From: Pseudophaeomoniella oleicola
Taxonomy: Eukaryota > Ascomycota > Eurotiomycetes > Phaeomoniellales > Phaeomoniellaceae
Direction of reading: 5' to 3'
NCBI GenBank assembly: GCA_003868215.1
Contig: QWDQ01000040.1
Span: 62,001-126,000 of the forward strand
DNA length: 64,000 nucleotides
The position numbers and the translations under genes were made by a program. How positions within the stretch are numbered: position 1 is the stretch's first letter; each line of letters opens with the position of its first letter. Under the pieces are notes generated by a model, which was not told where the DNA came from, did not search any database, and was given only the letters and a program-made list of their open reading frames with translations. Below are positions 1 to 10,262 of this stretch, piece by piece.

Positions 1-767
1 AGGGCTCAGCCGCACCCGATGACCCAACCTCCTTTATGCGCCCATCAATGCATATGCGTCAAGGGATCTTTGGTACGCCAATTCTGCACAAATCCAGTTC
101 AGGATGTTGCTAGCGATCAATGAATGATGCATGACGAGGCAGTGTACAGTTTTGCTCCTTGTTATCAGCGCTTTATTGGCCTTGAGTCTCGTTTTTCCTT
201 AGAGTGCAGTTTTAGTGCAATGCGTCGTGCAACTGGATCACTCGATCGCTTGGGGGCCAGGATTAAGCACTCCTTCCGATATCCCCCACTCCTCTTGACA
301 CCACATTGGAAGGCTGGATTGTTGCCTTTTCATGCCGTTGGCGTCTATTATCGTGATGCTGGCGTCTAATCACGACACGCGACTACTGCTCAATATGTAT
401 GCCACGCTCACTCGGGGGGCCGAAAGAGGATCCCTGCATTGTGATCCAATTCCCGGAGGCAATACAGGATATCCTAGGATACTCTCTGGTTGTTAGTTCA
501 CACCACGATAGCCTAACTTGTCGCCTTGGGTGTCAGTGCAGCACTGAATCCCTGAGTTTCAATTCCACCTATCGCAACAAGACGGATGCAGAATGTACAT
601 ATATAGTCCCCTTCGTGACCGCTGTTCACATTTCGGTATAACGTCTCTCAAAATCTTCTGCCGGTCTTCGGACTCTCTTACTCAGTTTTGACCTTCCCCA
701 GACTATCCTGTCAACTACTACGATCATATTTGACCAATGGTTGATCAGTCTTCTCTACACTCCTACC
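1..767. other. Intergenic, no gene seen
   Basis: No open frame here resembles a known protein, and none has a plausible start plus splice signals. The final ~100 bases are the likely leader of the Clr5-domain gene. They contain an out-of-frame ATG at 737 that opens a short reading frame overlapping the main start (see findings). Confidence 0.5.
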
Positions 768-1626
768 ATGACCAAGAATTGGGACGAATACAAAACAAAA
801 ATCTGCATCCTCTACAAGCAAGAGGGCAAGACTCTGGAAGATGTAAAAGCCATCATGGAGGAAGAGCATGACTTCAAAGCCAGGTATGGCCCTAACGATT
901 TATCCCGTCTAGCCATCCATATGTTTGTTTGTCTCCCTCCTGGTCAAATATTGTTGAATTCAGTATTTGACCAGGAGGGAGACAAACAAACATATGGATG
1001 GCTAGACGGGATAAATCGTTGTCGCCGTTGTTTCATGTTCCTAATTAGCCCCAAGTATACGAAGCTATCGTGACAAACTTAGCCGGTGGAATGCATACAA
1101 GTTCTCCTCCAAGCAACGCTGTGCGTCACCATTACAAGTGGACTACAGACATCGGCAAGACTCAGGATATGAGTCAGACATATCTTGTGCGTCATCTTAT
1201 CCGACAAACAGATTCGCCAATTGTTATCCTCCCCAAAGGAGGAGCACGTGGCATCATCAAATCTCATCACCCCCTCCTCCATACCAGCAATACGGCCCTC
1301 TCCCTCTTCCTCCACATGCCCTGCACAGCCCGTCCGATCCACGGATAAACAGTCATGATGAGAAGCTAAGGCCCTCATGTATATGCTCATCGTGTCCCGC
1401 TCACGGCCAGAACCTCGGGGATACGCAGCGGATGCCCAATCACTTGGACTTCGACGCACCTAATCACTCGACTGACGACATCGAAGTTGCAAAGACGCTG
1501 CTGTCTCTTGGCCCCCAGTATCGCATCACCCAATTACCGTTCCAAGATGAGCCAGCACCATATCATTCCATTCACAACCAGAGGCGAGCGGAGACCTTCC
1601 CTCATCCTTCATCAATACTGACATGA
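768..1626 (+). CDS. Clr5-domain protein, small
   Basis: I model two exons, 768-883 and 1056-1626, coding for 228 residues. The N-terminus reads TKNWDEYKTKICILYKQEGK, then a KTLEDV...HDFKA segment. Across the splice it continues into SIRSYRDKLSRWNAYK, the end of the Clr5 domain (PF14420), a helical domain common at the N-terminus of fungal nuclear or uncharacterised proteins and named after fission yeast Clr5. The rest is low in recognisable domains and rich in Pro and Ser (a PPPPYQQYG stretch near the middle). The donor at 884 is GTATGG and the acceptor is CCAAG ending at 1055; this junction restores the domain exactly. Without splicing, the frame leaves the domain and stops. The intron is 172 nt, of which 127 nt is a perfect foldback. 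The exact function is unknown; a regulatory or nuclear role is inference. Confidence 0.72.
894..1020. repeat. Perfect 57-bp inverted repeat (foldback)
   Basis: The left arm is 894-950 and the right arm is 964-1020. They are exact reverse complements over 57 bp, separated by a 13-nt loop containing GAATTC. No flanking target-site duplication is visible. It lies wholly inside the first intron of the Clr5-domain gene. Without it the intron would be only 45 nt, an ordinary size here. Confidence 0.95.
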
Positions 1627-2756
1627 TCGATGTCCATGCTACATTTCTTGATCCAGCGTGTGATACGATATTATATCATCGTTCCAGTATACGAGGAAGG
1701 ACGGCGGCAACGTCTGCGTTCCATATTTCAACATATTAAAAACAAAAATTTCAATTCAGGGATACCACCCGAAATCAGTGATCCAGGGACTGTGCTTTCC
1801 GGACACGAATTGTTCAACATTTTTTTCCCTTTCTTTTCTTTACCCTCTTCGAAACCATTACCTAAACCCGGCATGCTGCTCTTTCTCTCTCTCTCTCTCT
1901 CTTTTCCAATTTGACCCACGAGTACATCTATTTTATGACCAAACATACTAATCCACACGATTTTATGATCCTCTCTTCCATCCCCTTTTTATTTTCTGTC
2001 TACCAATCTTGACATGGGAAGGGTTATTGAATTGGAAGGGAAAATTGTGAAGAACTGGCCTTGGCTTCGCTTGGGCTTTGATCGAGAGGAAGGTCTATAG
2101 AAACGAGAGAGAACCAAAAAGAAACCCCCCCGAAAAGAAAAGAAAAGAAAAGAAACAAGTGGTACGCGGCTAGCTACCTAGGTACCTAGGTACCCAACAC
2201 AGCTATATAGCTATCACATACATACATATGTACCTCCCTACCTTACCTACCTAAGGTAGTCAGAAAATCCAACTCCACGCTGACTCTGATACACATTTTT
2301 CAATCGGGGAGGAGGAATATGTGATTGATGCTCTATACTTGTTATGTATGTACAGAGACGTAGTACAGCCAGCCAGCCAGCTAGCTAAGGTAGGTAGCTA
2401 CCTTAGGTACGTACGTGCATATCTACCTCCCGTACGTCCGTCCGTACTTAGAAATCGATGGATTTCGTTGGGATATGGGGGACGTCTATAGTATATATAT
2501 ATATAGTATTTAAAGATGAATTGATTTATGGGCAGTGCTGATGATTTGAAAGAATGGGGCGAATAAGGTGGTGGTATCAGTAAAAAAAAAAAAAATTGTT
2601 ATTATTTCTGTATATAAAGGTGAAAGTTATATCACCTCGTTAAGTAGATTAATCCAGCATGGTGCTACACATATATCGCTATATCTACTCTATTCTATTT
2701 CTAATTCGTCGATATCCTTGAGGTGAGGCAGAAACTTAGAAGGAAGAAGGTTTCTC
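1627..2756. other. Intergenic, low-complexity and palindromic words
   Basis: No coding region is seen. It holds a (CT)n run near 1885-1902, an AAAGA pentamer run near 2132-2154, a nested ACCTAGGT palindrome array at about 2176-2194, another AGGTA/TACCT-rich patch at 2370-2430, and an A13 tract near 2583. It includes the likely 3' flanks of the two convergent genes on either side. Confidence 0.6.
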
Positions 2757-4535
2757 TCAGAACGGTCTTCTCGTCTGGTTCCGCAGTTTGGATAAAAGAG
2801 TTGCACATCTCTGTCTTTGGGATTGGATGGGCGTTTGATGGAGTTCGGGGAGGGGATTTGTTTCTGGATCTTCTTCGTCGTCGTTGTTGCCATCCCTGAG
2901 GTTAGCGTCACTGGCATGGGCACGGGCACCGTGACTTTCGAGGGCAACGAAGTCGTACCAATCGATGGCGGTCTTGAGGCTGAAGATTGCGATTGCAGGA
3001 CCGAAACTGCGCCATGCGTCTTGAGCGGCGAGATCGACGTGTTGGGTGATGAGGGCAGCTAGGTTTGTTCCAAAGTCAAGGAACTGTTCGGGCTGAGCTG
3101 TGGGATCTTGGGGTTCGGCATGAGTAGAAGAACTTTGCGAAGAATGGTGAGATCGAATACTCAGATTCTGTTGCAAATCCAAAGGCTGTTCGGAGAATAG
3201 TGGATGTTGTACAATCGCAGAATAGAGTGTCAGGACTGTCGCGTAGTAAAATAACCGCGTTCGAGCTCTCTGTATTTCTTCGAAAGACAATGATAGCGAA
3301 TGAGGTTCAGCACTTGGATAACCATGATTGGAATGCTGTAGTACCCTCAGATGGAGAGTATTCACCTGAGGGAGAGGCCTCTCAGCGGTCACTGGTCTCG
3401 AAGGAAAGTCATGCCGGACACCCCAAACTTGCATTTCCTTGAGATGAGCCAAGGATTTCTTCAAAAGCTCGTGACAATCCTGTGGTGCATCATCTCCGCT
3501 TGCGCTGTCAATTTGCTCCAAGAAGCTGGGAACCTGCACTGCCATGTCAAGGAATTGATGAAAGATGTTCTTCCTGGCTTTGAATGTCCAGGGGATATGT
3601 AACCATTCGGACCTGGAAAGAAAGATCGACTTGCGATGCGTGAGCGAACCAAGACAGGCGATGGTCCGGTAAAATAAGAACAATTGTTGACCGAGACCAG
3701 CAATGTGCATTTGAGGTCCTCTTAATTGCATCAATCGGCTAATCCCCGCCATATGAACAGACCAACCATGGCTGCTCTCGATGCCAGACTCAAGCATCTG
3801 TAGATAGTAATTAACATCTTTCTTTATCGGTCTCACTTTGATCCACATACCTCATACAGAGCCAATGTCTCCATAGTGGCTAACGTCTCAGTGTTAATCA
3901 ACTGCCTCTGATTCTGCAACGCTCGTCGGAGAGACTGCATTGCTTCAGAATACAATTGGTGACTATTGTTGATGATCTCTCGCTGCTTTGCGATGCGACC
4001 GATCAGGCCATAGCTTAAAGCTGATGCCGCTAACGGAAGCATCATGGTCTGCTTTGGCATTGCAGCAACAGACTGTAGCCATGATAGCGGAATTTCCTCA
4101 TCCGCAGATCCAGGGGGGATGGAGTAGTTGAGGAATGTCGATAAAGCCTGATCGTGGCATGCCGGACGATAATCCACAGCTGAGACGGGACCTATATGGC
4201 TCGAGCTGGGAACGGTATGCTGAACAGGCCTCTCCTCGATAATCAGAGGTTGCAGCCCCAGACCATTGCTGCTGAGCTCATTGCCCGCTGCAGAAACTTT
4301 GAGATCTTGCTCGAAATGACGGGCAGTGGTATGCAGGAAAATTCGGGGATTTTCGTAACCTCCGCACGATCTGCCAGCCTTGAGGCACTGACCACAAGGC
4401 GGCCTCTGCAGGTCACACTGTCGAGAATGGATGAGAAGGAGATCTTTGGGGATCTACGGATGGGCATCCACTTACTCTTATCTTTCGTTTACGACAGGTA
4501 CTGCATCCCTTGGATTTCCCGGCAACACCAACCAT
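2757..4535 (-). CDS. Zn2Cys6 transcription factor, Fungal_trans_2 type
   Basis: Three exons, 4535-4476, 4417-3851 and 3797-2757, give 555 residues. Residues ~11-38 carry a complete zinc cluster with spacing CX2CX6CX6CX2CX6C (starting CSTCRKRKIR, then CDLQRPPC). It is split after residue 20 by a 58-nt intron with GTAAGT donor, a common intron position in this family. The second intron (53 nt, GTATGT donor) lies inside the motif LALYE-MLESGIESSHGW. The long C-terminal part, with LMQLRGP, matches the fungal-specific transcription factor domain PF11951. It should be a nuclear DNA-binding regulator of CGG-type sites, with targets unknown. The neighbour upstream on the same strand is squalene epoxidase; a regulatory link is only inference. 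The low-complexity acidic stretch near the C-terminus looks disordered. Confidence 0.85.
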
Positions 4536-5170
4536 GAGTGAGTTTCATGGCTATGGGATCTTTGCTGAGGGCGAACTGACTATGCAACCAGCATATCAAG
4601 CATGAAGACGTGTTCAAAGCCTCGAATATGAGCCTATTATGATGCAAGATGTCGTGGAATGTGATGAAGCAATGTCATTTGAGAGGCTAAATGCATAGAT
4701 GAGATGTACGTAGTAGATAGACGCACAAAGGCGATCTTTGCAGTCCCCGGTGACGCTAGTCTCGATTCGGAAGCGTCTTCTACCTCTCTCTTGTAAAGGC
4801 GACTTCGAGATGTAAAGGCGTGCAAGAGAGCAACTGCTCAAGAATACGACCTTGAACTCTTGTTCCTTGAATCTGTCTTACTGACATACTCCGTGGTGTC
4901 ATTATCTACCGAGATGCTCAACTGTCTCACGCCTACTTCTCTGTCCGAGACAAGGTTGATGGGAGGACAGTTCGATGCTTGTGCCTAACCCTGACCAGTG
5001 AGGTCATCACGAAATCATCTGATTACGTGGAGATCATCTAATAGAGCTATACGAGATCATCATATCTTGCTTTATGTTCAGTTTAAAAGGTCATCGCTGT
5101 ATCGCTTGTGCAGAAAGTATTCAAGTGATCTACCTCTGAATGAAGAAATATAAATCAACCCCATGTCTCA
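4536..5170. other. Intergenic between regulator and ERG1
   Basis: Nothing coding is supported. This is the promoter side of the Zn2Cys6 gene and the 3' flank of squalene epoxidase. Confidence 0.6.
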
Positions 5171-6649
5171 CTAAGCCCGCATCTCGGCAAGGATGTATGG
5201 GAAAATAACCACCACAGCCTTCCAGAAGACAATGAGCGCTTTGACTATCAGGACAGGGAACAATGCCCATTCCCAAAATGCCGCTTCTTTACACATAATC
5301 CAAATGCTCCAGAATGCCACGGCAAAGAAATGATAGAACAGCACCAGCGGCTGTGGCAAAGTTCCGGAAAGTAGTTTGATAGGGGTATCAACGCAGTGAC
5401 CTCCCAGCTCAAAATATCTAAAACATCCCCTTTGTAGGATTGTCAGATATGGATCGTTTGCCGCAAACAAAGAATATAAAGCCTGAGCCAGAATGTTGAT
5501 CACACCCGTAAGACGCTTACGACGCCAGTGGAATGTCTTCATTGCCGATAATACCTCATCTGTATTCCCCAGATTCGCAATGAGAGATGGATGAAGCAGA
5601 TCGCGGATGATTACGACATCGTTCAATGCGACAGTCATGCCTCCACCGGTCAACGGATGTCTCATGTTTAAAGCATCTCCAAGAATAATCAAGCCTGGAG
5701 TCTTTTGGGTGGTAGAGGGTAAGAATGAGTTTGGCATCGAACGAAGTGACCCTGAATCAATTGCTTTGGAAAACGAAGGCTGCACTTTGGCCGGCAGGCT
5801 CGGGAGAACGACATTTCGCAGATGGGCCTTCACACCGCCTGCTGCAACCGAGGCAGTCGGGTAACCATCCGGGATGTCGACCAGGGCTCTGGTTTCATGG
5901 GTGCCAATTTGGTAGAGGAGAACAGGTGGTTTATCGCTGATGCAGACGTTCGCATGATTTGGTGGCGAAAGCTCAGCATCTATGAGCTCAAGACCCCAGA
6001 ATTTCGATTTCGAGATGGGGGTATGGTGGGTATATTGCTTGCGAAACTTGGAGTTGTAGCCATCACAGACTACAGTGAGATCTCCAAAGAAGCAGTCCTT
6101 GGTGGTGTTATTGTGCAGAGTTTCCACACCAAGGACTTGACTCGTATAGGATGCCGCTATGATCGAAGTGACAGTGGTCTCGACAACAGTGACATTCTTG
6201 TGACCAAGCGCAGCTTCTCTGAGTTTCTGTATAAATCTGCCATGATGAAAACTGCGCCCTTCACAGCGTTTCGTGCTCGTCTTGTCTTTTGGATCCTCCA
6301 GTGGGTACGGGATGTGTACTTCCTGGCCGTGAAAAATCACTTTATAGCCCTTCTCGGCTATCGCATCGATCCCTTCAAGACATTGACCCATGCCCAGCTT
6401 TTCCAATGAGTCGACACCACCCGGTTGTAGCAATTCTCCCACGATACGGTCCGGCTCTTTTAAAGATCTTTCCAATAGGATGACACTTCTACCTTGATCA
6501 CCGAGTGCGACGGCTAGGGTGCAGCCGATAACCCCGGCGCCGACGATCACCGCATCTGCCTCATGGTGCAATCGCCTCCGCGCTTCGCGAAAGTCGGGGA
6601 GCTCGTTAGACGACGAGGTGTCCGAGGGAGTGTCGAGAATGAGCGGCAT
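5171..6649 (-). CDS. ERG1: Squalene epoxidase (squalene monooxygenase)
   Basis: This single-exon gene codes for 492 residues, the usual fungal length. The enzyme uses FAD, O2 and electrons from NADPH-cytochrome P450 reductase to turn squalene into 2,3-oxidosqualene, the first oxygen-requiring step of ergosterol synthesis and the target of allylamines. The sequence shows the Rossmann FAD motif VIVGAGVIGCTLAVALG at ~34-50 followed by the LLER acidic end. It also shows GELLQPGG at ~71-78, DGYNSKFRK near 196-204, and the second FAD motif GDALNMRHPLTGGGM at ~324-338. The last ~60 residues form two hydrophobic segments consistent with endoplasmic reticulum anchoring. The start is the first ATG and leaves a ~30-residue N-terminal tail before the FAD domain. 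No truncation is seen. Whether the genome has a second copy cannot be told. Confidence 0.95.
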   Translation of the reverse strand: MPLILDTPSDTSSSNELPDFREARRRLHHEADAVIVGAGVIGCTLAVALGDQGRSVILLERSLKEPDRIVGELLQPGGVDSLEKLGMGQCLEGIDAIAEKGYKVIFHGQEVHIPYPLEDPKDKTSTKRCEGRSFHHGRFIQKLREAALGHKNVTVVETTVTSIIAASYTSQVLGVETLHNNTTKDCFFGDLTVVCDGYNSKFRKQYTHHTPISKSKFWGLELIDAELSPPNHANVCISDKPPVLLYQIGTHETRALVDIPDGYPTASVAAGGVKAHLRNVVLPSLPAKVQPSFSKAIDSGSLRSMPNSFLPSTTQKTPGLIILGDALNMRHPLTGGGMTVALNDVVIIRDLLHPSLIANLGNTDEVLSAMKTFHWRRKRLTGVINILAQALYSLFAANDPYLTILQRGCFRYFELGGHCVDTPIKLLSGTLPQPLVLFYHFFAVAFWSIWIMCKEAAFWEWALFPVLIVKALIVFWKAVVVIFPYILAEMRA

Positions 6650-7942
6650 GTGTGAGGTGCAAATGGTTTGACTTCGAGGTTTGGTTCAATGCGCTGTCAT
6701 GTCCTAGTCAAATAGTAAAGAGCGCGTCGAGCTTGGGTGCGCACTGAACGAAAGATATAATGCAGTGATGGTTACGAGGTGTTCGACAGAGTAAGACTCC
6801 CTGGCTGCATCTGTATTGCGGTTTGTAACTTTTCTTTCTTTCTTAGGATAAGAGCTCGTGCGCTGGTGTGATTGATTAGATTTATCAATTATCGTATGAT
6901 GTGACTGTTATTACGACCGTCCGTAGGCTACTCTCCTTGATGAAGTCCAAGAGAAAAGGACTTTCTTACTTTTGGCTTCCGCAATATTGGTTAGAACTTC
7001 ACATGGTCCATTTCCTTTCTGTTTCGGGGATTGCCGTGACCAGTAGTAGTTACTGTACTATGAAGATCTTGGTGGAAAGTGTGAGTGGATTACTACGTAG
7101 TAGAAGCAGATCCAAACAATCAAAGGCGCACATCTTACCAATTGGGTACCATTACCGTACACTAAATTACCTTGACAAGGTATCTCTTTTCCCGGAGATC
7201 GGGTACGGCGTATGGCCCGTTTCAAGATCAGATGATATTGTTACGTTATCATTACCGAAGAAACTTACCGGAAGTGTTCGATTCCAGTGGCCGTTTGATA
7301 TAATGTCGGTTCCGTCTTGCTGCTGATCACCTTATCATGTAACGGCTGCTGCCAGTGCTTCTCGATAACGACAGCTATATACTACGATATACCGCAGTAT
7401 TATGATGCTAACAGAGTAAGTGGGTGAACCCTGACCGTCATCGGATGATTGATTAGAGGATCGCGCGTCTATGAGAGGTCCCGACAGATCGAATTATCAC
7501 CTCGAATCATAGTGCAAACCACCACGGATGACCTGCCCAAACTATTCAACCCTCATAGCGATTTGCAGACGTGTGTCACTACTCTCGTACTAGAAAAGTA
7601 GTCAATGAAGTAAATGGTTTCCTTTTGGGAAGGATTCTCGTTCATTTCAGAGAGAACAGAAAAGTCAACCCCGCGCAATGCAGACTGCATACAGTTCAGT
7701 ATCACTTCTCCTGACTTGACCTATCTATCTTAGGTATCTATACTCGATCAACGAAATTAAGACCCCTCGCAAGAGCTCTTGTAGATTCGGATTCCAACCT
7801 CTTCATGTTTCCAAATCATAATGGAATATTTGCGGTGTCATAAGCAACATTCTCGTGCAGATGATCATCAACATGACCGGTCAAAGCCTTTCCTGCGACA
7901 TGCCCAGCTCACGCGTAAAGGAAGGGACACCTGAAAGCTGGC
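6650..7942. other. Intergenic, ERG1 promoter side
   Basis: The first several hundred bases are the likely ERG1 promoter. An open frame at 6901-7326 has no recognisable similarity or splice support and is not called. An exact TACTACGTAGTA palindrome lies at 7091-7102. Confidence 0.55.
7091..7102. repeat. TACTACGTAGTA palindrome, copy 1
   Basis: Exact 12-bp palindrome in intergenic DNA; one of four identical copies in the window. Confidence 0.9.
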
Positions 7943-9482
7943 TTACTCGCAGTAGTTCGCAGGAAAACTGCCCTTTACCCCGCCGAGTTCGCCTTGCCAC
8001 CAATCGTCCGTGCTTTCGGTTTTCTTCACAACGCGGATACGGTCTCCCTCCTTGAACATCAGATCTCCATCTGACTGGCCATTGAAATCGTACAATGCGG
8101 TCACCCATATGCCTTGATCGCTCGGCTTTCGCGGTGGAGGCGGCGGAGGCGGTTTCTTTTTGGCAATGGAGCTAACGGATATCGCGGAAGGTTGACGCTC
8201 TCTTGCAAAATAGTCGGCCCGGGGTGCCGCTGGCGCATACGGACGGTACTCAGAAGACGCATGCGAGACGGTAGGTTCGAGCTCTGGACCCGGGGATGGC
8301 TCTGGAGGTGATAACATGGCAGAAGCAGACGGAGAAGGGAACGAAGAAATCTTCGGCTTTGACTCCACACTTGGTGATGGTGTGATATTACGGCCCGGGG
8401 ATACTGACGGCTTTTGCAATGTAGATTGGCTACTTGGACGCCGCGCAAACCCATTCATGATGCTATTGCCAGGTCTCTGATCCTCCAAGCTCATGGACGT
8501 TTGCACTGCCTTCCCGTGAGCAAGGATGTTCATGGATTCGGCATTATGTTGGATTTCTTTAAAGCTGTCTTCCCAGAATCGGATAACTTCGTCCATTGGC
8601 GGGCTTGGTGACGGAAACCCGTGTTCGGAGCAATAATTGTGAAGCATGGTGTAGTAATGAGCAAGTAGAGTGTTTTGGACTTGTATCTGCGCCGCCAGCA
8701 CATGGGGTAACAGGGAAAACACCGAAGCAATTAGGGGAGGTAGAGCTTTCCGAATGTTATCGTCCGCTGCGTTGTATTCCTGTCTCTGTCAGTGCATAGC
8801 TTCTTGCATCACTAGCTTCCTACAAACCTCGGTTGCTCGCACAAGGTCCGTCTCTCCCTTTGCCAGAGCTGCGTTGTCACGGTCCGATCTCTTGGTCTTT
8901 TTTCGAGCAGAGTCTACCCGATTTTGATACCTCTCAAAATCCAGCTATGCACCGTGTCAGATAAGCCATAGGGGAGTTAGAACTGCCATACCTTCTTATC
9001 TTCCCGCTTTTTGATGATTTTTTTGAAGGGCTGAAGCGCATCTTTTGCTTCAGTAGCTGGGTGCACCATAAGTGCATCCACCTGGTTGATTTCTTGCGTA
9101 AGATCCTTTCTCAACTCTTCATACTCTTCTTTCAATCTGGTGGTCCTTTGCAGAGTCGACTGAGGCGTTTCTAGGGGGACGTAGCCTTGATACCCTTCAC
9201 CTGCGCCTATGATTGGTGCATACAGAGTCTCGAATTCGTGTAGCATTCGGCCTTGAAAGGCCAAAATGGAAATCCAAGAATCCCTCCAGGCTTTTGCAGC
9301 GTCTATGATCTAAGTAGCAATGTCATTAGTCCGCGACGAGTAACATAAAGATGGTATGATCCAAGTCCTACCTTGGTCAATAGCCTATCCGCTTCATCAA
9401 AATCCTTCATCAGCACTGCAACATGACTTTCATCCGCGCTTCTCTTCATGTATTTTCCAAAATGCCTCTGAACGCTATTCAT
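7943..9482 (-). CDS. BAR-SH3 adaptor, Rvs167/amphiphysin type
   Basis: Four exons, 9482-9372, 9309-8992, 8944-8828 and 8779-7943, code for 460 residues. All junctions are phase 0 and the introns are 47-62 nt. The N-terminal ~240 residues are helical and charged in the style of a BAR domain: a start reading MNSVQRHFGKYMKRSADES, then KAWRDSW, FETLYAPI, YEELRKDL and KKIIKKREDKK, with LDFERYQNRVDSARKKTKRS after an intron. A Pro/Ser-rich linker follows, including a run of seven prolines. An SH3 domain closes the protein (~402-458: ALYDF, then DDWWQGEL and FPANY). Such proteins bend membrane and link it to cortical actin during endocytosis. The start was chosen because the residues after it match the family N-terminus. 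The gene is divergent from the Mte1-like gene, with 780 bp between starts. Confidence 0.88.
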
Positions 9483-10262
9483 ATTGGCGATCCTATTGAA
9501 CGCGCGAGCAACTTGATATGCGAAGATTGATAGCGACTAACTCGGACAGAACGAAAGCTGAAGAACCCACAAGGAGGTCGAGGAAATCAGGTAAGCGCCA
9601 AGTGTTGTTCAGATATCGTTCGAGAATCTCCACCAACTGGCATCGGGTCTCGCATACGATTGCGCTATAAACCCTAGGAGTAGGTTATGTATGTAGGTAT
9701 GTACAGCCTCAATGACCTCGAAATGCGGAGACGAGCTGAGGGAACTAATGAATGGAGTTGGGATCCTGCCCTAGAAGAAATTGCGAAATTGCTGTCACTG
9801 CATGCGTGATACATTCATAAGTCAGATTAATGGAGTGTGCTCAGAAAATGAGAAGGCGAAATTGTTACAACAATTGAGGTCATTCTGCTTCCATGAGTGG
9901 GAGGTGTCGGATAGTTTATCAGAAGCCTTAATTATTATGACCTTACGAATTTGAAGGTTGAGGCGGGGAAGATGACGATCACCTGCTTTCGCGTCAGGCG
10001 CGCCTCTAACTACGTAACCTTACACGTCTCCGTTTGGCCCTGGTCCACGCTCGGGAGCATATTAATTGTTAATAATCCCCACTGATAACGGTTCGAAGTC
10101 CTACGAGGATACAGAACAATGACACGGTGCTCCATAATCGCTTCATATCGGTTGATGTTTCGGCTGTGTTCGTCATAATAGTCTTTCAGGTGGTGAGATC
10201 GAGTTCGATGTAAATGCAGCCAGGAATTGCGCCATGAGCGGTAATGCGATCCGCCTCTCGAG
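9483..10262. promoter_or_regulatory. Shared intergenic region of divergent genes
   Basis: These 780 bp separate the starts of the BAR-SH3 gene (minus) and the Mte1-like gene (plus). They should hold both promoters. No specific element could be assigned. Confidence 0.5.

Noticed and set aside
894-1020. Foldback as a typical MITE with target-site duplication
   Set aside because: Bases beside the arms do not match each other, and arms are perfect with almost no internal sequence, so a classic MITE is not shown.
5822-6409. 195-residue open frame antisense to ERG1
   Set aside because: It lies wholly opposite a strongly conserved gene, has no domain, and is explained by the codon pattern of ERG1.
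6901-7326. 141-residue open frame between ERG1 and the BAR-SH3 gene
   Set aside because: Composition is not protein-like in domain terms, there are no motifs, and an intergenic palindrome lies within it.
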